From: an uncultured Mycoplasmatota bacterium
GTDB taxonomy: Bacteria; Bacillota_I; Bacilli_A; RF39; UBA660
Assembly: GCA_900547465.1 (NCBI GenBank)
Contig: URHJ01000006.1
Span: 1-52,106 of the forward strand
DNA length: 52,106 nt
Direction: 5' to 3'
Below are positions 47,758 through 52,106 of the stretch, one piece after another (within the stretch, counting starts at the first letter, position 1; every line of letters starts with the position of its first letter). The notes beneath the pieces are model-generated. The model worked only from the letters and a program-made list of their open reading frames with translations. It searched no databases and was not told the DNA's origin. The position numbers and the translations under genes were made by a program.

Positions 47758-49849
47758 TCAAAACAAATTCATTATTAATAAAATCGACAATAATTTCATC
47801 ATTCTCTTTTATTTCACCTTTAATAATCATATTAGCAAGCTTAGACTCTATCATTCTACTTACCGTTCTACGCAATGGTCTTGCGCCAAAATGAACATCA
47901 AAACCATCTTCTACTAAATTATGACGAGCAGCATCAGTAAGAGTAATTTTCAAATGAAGATTATTTAACCTTTCTTCTATCTCACCAATTATTTTATCAA
48001 GTATTTTAGAAATAGAATCCTTATCCAAAGCATTAAATACTATAACTTCATCTATACGATTAATAAATTCTGGTTTAAAGTAGTGAGTAAGTTCTGCTGT
48101 AACAAGTTCTGACTTACCCTCTAATATATGTTCACTACCAACATTAGATGTCATAATAATAATTGTATTCTTAAAATCAACACATCTACCATTAGAATCA
48201 GTAACTCTACCATCATCTAGAATTTGTAAAAGCAAATTTAATACCTCAGGATGAGCCTTTTCTACTTCATCAAATAAAACTATACTATAAGGATTACGTC
48301 TTACAGCCTCTGTAAGTTGACCTCCCTCTTCATAACCAACATATCCTGGAGGAGATCCAATAAGTCTAGAAACACTAAACTTTTCCATATATTCACTCAT
48401 ATCAATACGAATCATATGACGACTATCATCAAAAAGTTCATATGCAAGTGTTCTAGCAACCTCAGTTTTACCAACACCAGTAGGACCTAAAAACAAGAAT
48501 GAACCAATAGGTCTATTTGGATCTTTTATACCACTTCTACTCTTTAAAATAGCTTCACTTACTAATTTCAAAGCTTGATCCTGTCCCATTACTCTCTTCT
48601 TCATATTTTCTTCTAGGTGAAGAAGCTTTTCTTTTTCACTACTCATAAGTTTACTGATAGGAATATTAGTCCATTTTGCAATAACTTTAGCTATATCATC
48701 AGCTTCAACTACATCACTTAAAAGTTTATTTTCAGAACGCTTTCTCAAATTTTCAAGTTCCTTTTCAAGTTTAGGAATAGTACCATGACGAAGTATCGCA
48801 GCATTCTCTAAATCATAATCATTTTCAGCTTGTTCCAAATCAAATTTAGCTTTCTCTAATTTTTGTTTTATAGCTTTTATATCTTCATTTAGACTCTTTT
48901 CACGATTCCAACTTTCCGTTAACTCTTTTTCTTTTTCTTTTAAACCAACTAACTCATCATCAATTTCTTTTTTTCTTTTAACAGAAACATCATCTTTTTC
49001 TTTCTTTATAGCTTGAGCTTCAATTTGAAGCTTCATAATCTTTCTAGTCAAAGTATCAAGTTCAGTTGGTACAGAATCCATTTGTACACGAATTGTTGCA
49101 CAAGCTTCATCTACCAAATCAATTGCTTTATCTGGTAAATAACGATCTGTAATATAACGATTAGACAAAGTAGCAGCTGCAACTATTGCTTGATCCTTAA
49201 TAGTTACACCATGATGTATTTCAAATCTTTCTTTTAATCCCCTAAGTATTGTAATAGTATCCATAACAGTGGGTTCACTAACTTGAATTTTTTGAAAACG
49301 TCTTTCCAAAGCACCATCTTTTTCTATATATTTACGATACTCATTCAAAGTAGTAGCACCAACAACATGAATTTCACCTCTAGCAAGCATAGGTTTCAAA
49401 ATATTTGAAACATCCATAGCATTATCACTACCAGTGCCAACAATCATATGAATCTCATCAATAAACATGATGATATCACCATTACTTTTCTTAACTTCGT
49501 CTAAAACTTTCTTTAGTCTTTCTTCAAATTCACCTCGATACTTAGCACCTGCTACTAAAGCTGCTAAATCAAGTTCCCATATAATTTTATTTTTTAAGCT
49601 TGTTGGAACATCTCCTTTTACAATTCTTAAAGCAAGTCCTTCAACTATTGCCGTTTTACCAACTCCAGGTTCTCCTATTAGAACTGGATTATTTTTTGTT
49701 TTTCTAGATAAAATACGAGTGATACTACGGATTTCTTCATCACGACCAATAACAGGATCTATCTTACCTTGTTTTACATCGTTTGTAATATCACGACCGT
49801 ATTTTTCTAATACATTTTCATTTTCTTCTGATTGCGAATATCCATACAT
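47747..49849 (-). CDS. clpB: ClpB-type AAA+ disaggregase lacking the N domain
   Basis: About 700 residues from ATG 49849, just after GGAGAGGTG. The first ~15 residues lead straight into NBD1 (GEPGVGKTAIVEGLA; IMFIDEIHMIVGTG), then the ClpB middle domain (~270-400, coiled; LRHGTIPKLEKELENLRKR) and NBD2 (LGPTGVGKTEVARTLA; VLFDEVEKAHPEV; GYVGYEEGGQL). There is no ClpP-binding IGF/L loop visible. The ~140-residue Clp N domain is missing. ClpB with DnaK rescues aggregated proteins. The promoter is overlapped by a CIRCE operator, so HrcA should control it. YGYSQSEEN is a short hydrophilic start in place of the N domain. Confidence 0.93.
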   Translation of the reverse strand: MYGYSQSEENENVLEKYGRDITNDVKQGKIDPVIGRDEEIRSITRILSRKTKNNPVLIGEPGVGKTAIVEGLALRIVKGDVPTSLKNKIIWELDLAALVAGAKYRGEFEERLKKVLDEVKKSNGDIIMFIDEIHMIVGTGSDNAMDVSNILKPMLARGEIHVVGATTLNEYRKYIEKDGALERRFQKIQVSEPTVMDTITILRGLKERFEIHHGVTIKDQAIVAAATLSNRYITDRYLPDKAIDLVDEACATIRVQMDSVPTELDTLTRKIMKLQIEAQAIKKEKDDVSVKRKKEIDDELVGLKEKEKELTESWNREKSLNEDIKAIKQKLEKAKFDLEQAENDYDLENAAILRHGTIPKLEKELENLRKRSENKLLSDVVEADDIAKVIAKWTNIPISKLMSSEKEKLLHLEENMKKRVMGQDQALKLVSEAILKSRSGIKDPNRPIGSFLFLGPTGVGKTEVARTLAYELFDDSRHMIRIDMSEYMEKFSVSRLIGSPPGYVGYEEGGQLTEAVRRNPYSIVLFDEVEKAHPEVLNLLLQILDDGRVTDSNGRCVDFKNTIIIMTSNVGSEHILEGKSELVTAELTHYFKPEFINRIDEVIVFNALDKDSISKILDKIIGEIEERLNNLHLKITLTDAARHNLVEDGFDVHFGARPLRRTVSRMIESKLANMIIKGEIKENDEIIVDFINNEFVLKKK

Positions 49850-49870
49850 AATTATCACCTCTCCAAGATA

Positions 49871-49912
49871 ATTATATAACAATAATTAGCACTTGTCAAT
49901 AAAGAGTGCTAA
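49871..49912 (-). promoter_or_regulatory. clpB promoter with CIRCE (HrcA) operator
   Basis: CIRCE: TTAGCACTT-N9-GAGTGCTAA (49886-49912), one mismatch from the consensus TTAGCACTC-N9-GAGTGCTAA. Minus-strand promoter: TTGACA (49894-49899), 17 bases, TATAAT (49871-49876). The operator covers the -35 and the upstream half of the spacer, so HrcA would block polymerase at normal temperature. Confidence 0.95.
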
Positions 49913-50361
49913 TTATTAATCCTAATTCGTAACACTTGACCAAGCATCAAGGAATTATCAACCATATGATTATCACGTTTTAGTATTTGAATATCAATAT
50001 TATACTTCTTAGCTACCGAAAATAAAGTATCACCAGAAGATACAGTATAAGTAATAAACTTATCAAAATCATAAGAATCAAACCTAACTACTTGGTTAGG
50101 TTCTAAAAATAAATCGTATATATCATTGTACTCTAAAAGATAAGATACAGGAATTTTAAACTTAGAGGAAATAGAAGAAATGGTATCAAATTCCTTTGTT
50201 ATATAACTTTTAATATTTGTATTATTAATCTTTAAAGATTGTCCAATAAATAATTTATCAGAACTTAGATCATTATCTTTAATAATTTCACTTGAGGAAA
50301 TCCCAAAAGACTTTGCTATAGTATTTATATCATCACCAAGTTTAACTATATAATTAGTCAC
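49909..50361 (-). CDS. Three-LysM protein without signal peptide
   Basis: About 150 residues from GTG 50361 (VTNYIVKLGDDINTIAKSFGISS), just after AGAGGTGATG. Three LysM units are seen: YIVKLGDDINTIAKSFGISSSEIIKDN..LFIGQSLKI, YITKEFDTISSISSKFKIPVSYLLEYN..LEPNQVVRF and YTVSSGDTLFSVAKKYNIDIQILKRDN..LMLGQVLRI. LysM domains bind N-acetylglucosamine polymers. With no signal peptide or TM it may stay cytosolic or use an unusual route. Its last codons overlap the CIRCE element of clpB. Confidence 0.85.
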   Translation of the reverse strand: MTNYIVKLGDDINTIAKSFGISSSEIIKDNDLSSDKLFIGQSLKINNTNIKSYITKEFDTISSISSKFKIPVSYLLEYNDIYDLFLEPNQVVRFDSYDFDKFITYTVSSGDTLFSVAKKYNIDIQILKRDNHMVDNSLMLGQVLRIRINN

Positions 50362-50422
50362 AACATCACCTCTTAAAAGCATATGCAAAAAAAAGAAAAA
50401 TTATCAGAAATATCTAATAATT

Positions 50423-51313
50423 TTATTTTAAATACGATACCGCTAAAGTAGCCGCAATAGCTCCATCACTAGATGCTGTAACTAACTGACGAAGTTTTTT
50501 GCTTCTAACATCTCCCGCAACAAATATCCCAGAAACATTAGTTGTACAATCATCTGATTTTATATAACCTCCATCATCTAAGTTAATAATATTATTAAAA
50601 ACTTTAGAACTCGGTTCATATCCAACTGCTACAAACACTCCAGAAACATTTATAGAAACTTCTTTATTATTAGTTTTATTAAGTAATAATACCGAACTTA
50701 TTTTATCATCACCACGTATTTCTTTTACAACAGAATCAAAAATAAAAGAAACATTATCTTTTTTATTCAAAAGATCAATTAAGTACTTATCTCCTCTTAA
50801 TTCATCTCTTCGATGAATCAAATAAACATGATTACAAATATTAGATAAATATAAAGCATCTTCTAAAGCTGTATTCCCACCACCTACAACACAAACATCC
50901 AGATTTTTATAAAAATTACCATCACAAGTAGCACAATAAGATAAACCTTTACCTAAAAATTTATCTTCTCCTATAACATCTAACCTTTTGTGTCTCAATC
51001 CTGATGCTATAATAATTGCTCGAGCTTGATACTTATTTTTATTTGTTATTACTTCCCTAGATTCTGTAATATTAACAACTCTCTCCATCTTAAATGAAAC
51101 ACCAAAATTTTGTGTTTGATTAAATATTGAAGTAGCTAGTTCATAACCTGAAATAGAACTAAAACCAGGATAATTTTCAACAGAGTTAGAGTTAATTATC
51201 TGTCCTCCATAACTAGCTTCGTCTAGTAACAAAACTTCTTTACCTGCTCTTTTAGCATATATCGCAGCTGTCATTCCTGCAATTCCTGCACCAACTATAA
51301 TAATATCATACAT
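50423..51313 (-). CDS. trxB: Thioredoxin reductase
   Basis: 296 residues, FAD-binding GAGIAGMTAAIYAKRAGKEVLLL at the N terminus, redox-active CATC (C127, C130 in SYCATCDG), NADPH-binding GGGNTALEDALYLSNI, and GIFVAGDVRSKKLRQLVTASSDGAIAA at the C terminus. This is a standard low-Mr TrxB. The motif GGGNTALE is typical of NADPH forms, but the following HRRDELRGD (with R-R) confirms it. The ATG overlaps the stop of trxA, so reductase and substrate are made together. Reduces thioredoxin in the cytosol. Confidence 0.95.
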   Translation of the reverse strand: MYDIIIVGAGIAGMTAAIYAKRAGKEVLLLDEASYGGQIINSNSVENYPGFSSISGYELATSIFNQTQNFGVSFKMERVVNITESREVITNKNKYQARAIIIASGLRHKRLDVIGEDKFLGKGLSYCATCDGNFYKNLDVCVVGGGNTALEDALYLSNICNHVYLIHRRDELRGDKYLIDLLNKKDNVSFIFDSVVKEIRGDDKISSVLLLNKTNNKEVSINVSGVFVAVGYEPSSKVFNNIINLDDGGYIKSDDCTTNVSGIFVAGDVRSKKLRQLVTASSDGAIAATLAVSYLK

Positions 51314-51624
51314 TAAATATCTAAAAACTCCTTAACTTCTTCTATATTTCTATAACCTAAACTACTTTTTGTTACTTCACCATTTTCAAAAACAAGTAAA
51401 GCTGGTATTGACATAATTCCATATTTTCTAGAAATATTTTCCGCCTTATCTACATTTATTTTATAATAGAAATAATTATCATCACTTTCTGCCACTTCAC
51501 TAATAACAGGTCCTAACATTCTACAAGGTCCACACCAATCAGCAAAAAAATCCACTAATACTTTTTTTTCACTATTAAGTACTTTATCAGTAAATTCTTC
51601 TTCTTTTATTTCTATAACTTCCAT
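51313..51624 (-). CDS. trxA: Thioredoxin
   Basis: About 103 residues with the classical active site DWCGPC (C31, C34), preceded by VDFFA and followed by RMLGPVISEVAE. The cis-proline is in MSIPALLVFENGEV. All features are of canonical TrxA. I start at ATG 51624 (MEVIEIKEEEF), seven bases after AAGGAG, instead of the upstream ATG which lies inside that site. Coupled with trxB. Keeps cytosolic proteins reduced and probably feeds the CcdA-fusion system. Confidence 0.95.
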   Translation of the reverse strand: MEVIEIKEEEFTDKVLNSEKKVLVDFFADWCGPCRMLGPVISEVAESDDNYFYYKINVDKAENISRKYGIMSIPALLVFENGEVTKSSLGYRNIEEVKEFLDI

Positions 51625-51714
51625 CAATATCATCTCCTTTTTTCTTATTATACCATAGTCAAACTACATATTTTTAGAATTCTACAATTTTTTTCATTTT
51701 TTTTAACTTTTTTA

Positions 51715-51743
51715 TTGACAAAATATAACTTTTCGATTAGTAT
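51715..51743 (+). promoter_or_regulatory. Promoter of the plus-strand RNA candidate
   Basis: TTGACA (51715-51720), 17 bases, TAGTAT (51738-51743). Directed away from the minus-strand genes; nothing coding follows on its strand. Confidence 0.55.
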
Positions 51744-51749
51744 ATGAAC

Positions 51750-51892
51750 TACCAATTCGGTATTAGGCGAATTGGTCGCTAGTATCACACTAGCCAACCC
51801 CTTTTTATTCTTTTTTGGAGATTGCCCTCAGGGGGTGCAATCTCCTACTGAAATTAAAAGAAGACATTGCCGAATGCCTTCTTTTTTTGTAT
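51750..51892 (+). ncRNA. Candidate structured small RNA
   Basis: A ~140-base RNA predicted from the promoter to a strong terminator. Three perfect hairpins follow one another: ACCAATTCG/CGAATTGGT (51751-51776), GCTAGT/ACTAGC (51778-51794) and GGAGATTG/CAATCTCC (51817-51845, loop with CCCTCAGGGGGTG). The terminator GAAGaCATT..AATGcCTTC (51858-51882) has seven T. CCCC at 51798-51801 can pair with GGGG in the third loop, giving a possible pseudoknot. No ORF. It is not a tRNA, 4.5S SRP RNA or any riboswitch I recognise. Confidence 0.6.
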
Positions 51893-51897
51893 ATATA

Positions 51898-52106
51898 CTA
51901 ATTATTTAAACTTTTTATTTCATCTTCCATTAAACCTGTAATTTCTGATATAAGTTTAATATCCATATTTTTTGATAACATATTCTTAGCTATCTCAATC
52001 TTTTCTTCCCTCTGACCTTCCTTAATTCCAGATTCTCTTAACTCTTTTTTAATAGAATTTTCTATTTTTCTATTATCTTCTTCTGCACTTATAAATTCTC
52101 TGAATT
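51898..52106 (-). CDS. Rpn-family recombination-promoting nuclease/putative transposase, C-terminal part
   Basis: The last 69 residues of a gene cut by the right window edge; frame runs from 52104 to the TAG at 51898. The sequence has the typical end of Rpn/PD-(D/E)XK transposase-like proteins: KELRESGIKEGQREEKIEIAKNMLSKNMDIKLISEITGLMEDEIKSLN, with the EGxxEGxxEI(A)xxML..I..I...TGL...I pattern. These proteins have an N-terminal nuclease domain, here outside the window. It shares a bidirectional terminator with the small RNA candidate. Such genes are often multi-copy and decayed in this clade. Confidence 0.8.
   Translation of the reverse strand, partial: FREFISAEEDNRKIENSIKKELRESGIKEGQREEKIEIAKNMLSKNMDIKLISEITGLMEDEIKSLNN

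Noticed and set aside
51817..51845. CTCAGGGGG as a fourth att core
   Set aside because: It is the loop of a perfect local hairpin, has no CCCTT..AAACAAA or TCACGTACT partner, and no integrase nearby.

Overview
The window is AT-rich DNA (roughly 70% or more A+T) from a low-GC Gram-positive bacterium. Genes start with AGGAGG-type ribosome sites, promoters match the TTGACA/TATAAT consensus, a CIRCE heat-shock operator precedes clpB, and TGA, TAA and TAG all act as stops. The gene set (RecG, Cof-type HAD phosphatase, RsuA/RluB pseudouridine synthase, heterodimeric ABC exporters, YrzB-like protein, giant surface protein of InlB/MBG-type repeats) suggests an anaerobic, gut-type Bacillota, perhaps a reduced Bacilli lineage. 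That placement is inference.

Left part (1-15,190): accreted mobile DNA. Three att-like junctions (about 327-392, 4223-4289, 15138-15184) share a CCCTT-motif, an element-specific hairpin and the core TTCAGGGGG. Left of the first lies the 3' end of one tyrosine integrase. Between the first and second is a 3.9-kb segment with no integrase. It carries a membrane protein, a deoxyribosyltransferase-like protein, an ASCH protein broken by one TAA, a uracil-DNA-glycosylase-like protein, a UMPH-1-type 5'-nucleotidase and a second TAA-broken ORF. Between the second and third is a 10.9-kb integrative mobilizable element. Its minus-strand cargo is an AlbA_2/Schlafen-like protein with a two-TM partner, an RBBP9-like hydrolase, a cupin, a beta-lactamase-fold protein, a Sel1 protein, a Fic protein, a membrane protein and an XRE repressor. 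Its plus-strand mobility module is a Xis-like protein, a RepA-like ATPase, a hairpin-rich oriT candidate, a MobV relaxase and an integrase.

Middle part (15,338-33,360): chromosomal backbone, mostly minus strand. It holds a small gene behind an attenuator-like leader, recG, a HAD phosphatase, a tail-anchored protein, ferredoxin, an rRNA pseudouridine synthase, a MarR-controlled ABC exporter pair, a sigma-70 gene whose region 4 lies in the -1 frame, a Nat-type ABC exporter, two acidic or membrane-anchored unknowns, a YrzB-like protein, a thioredoxin/CcdA fusion, a small thioredoxin and a cysteine desulfurase.

Right part (33,384-52,106): an 11.2-kb gene for a ~3,720-residue secreted repeat protein with paired cysteines in most repeats. 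A diguanylate cyclase, a small alarmone synthetase and small unknown genes follow. Then come an N-domain-less ClpB under CIRCE control, a LysM protein, thioredoxin reductase and thioredoxin, a plus-strand structured RNA candidate, and the 3' end of an Rpn-family nuclease. Two thiol-redox sets flank the cysteine-rich giant protein, and the c-di-GMP and (p)ppGpp enzymes sit directly upstream of it. A regulated, disulfide-stabilised surface-adhesion locus is the most interesting system-level hypothesis here.
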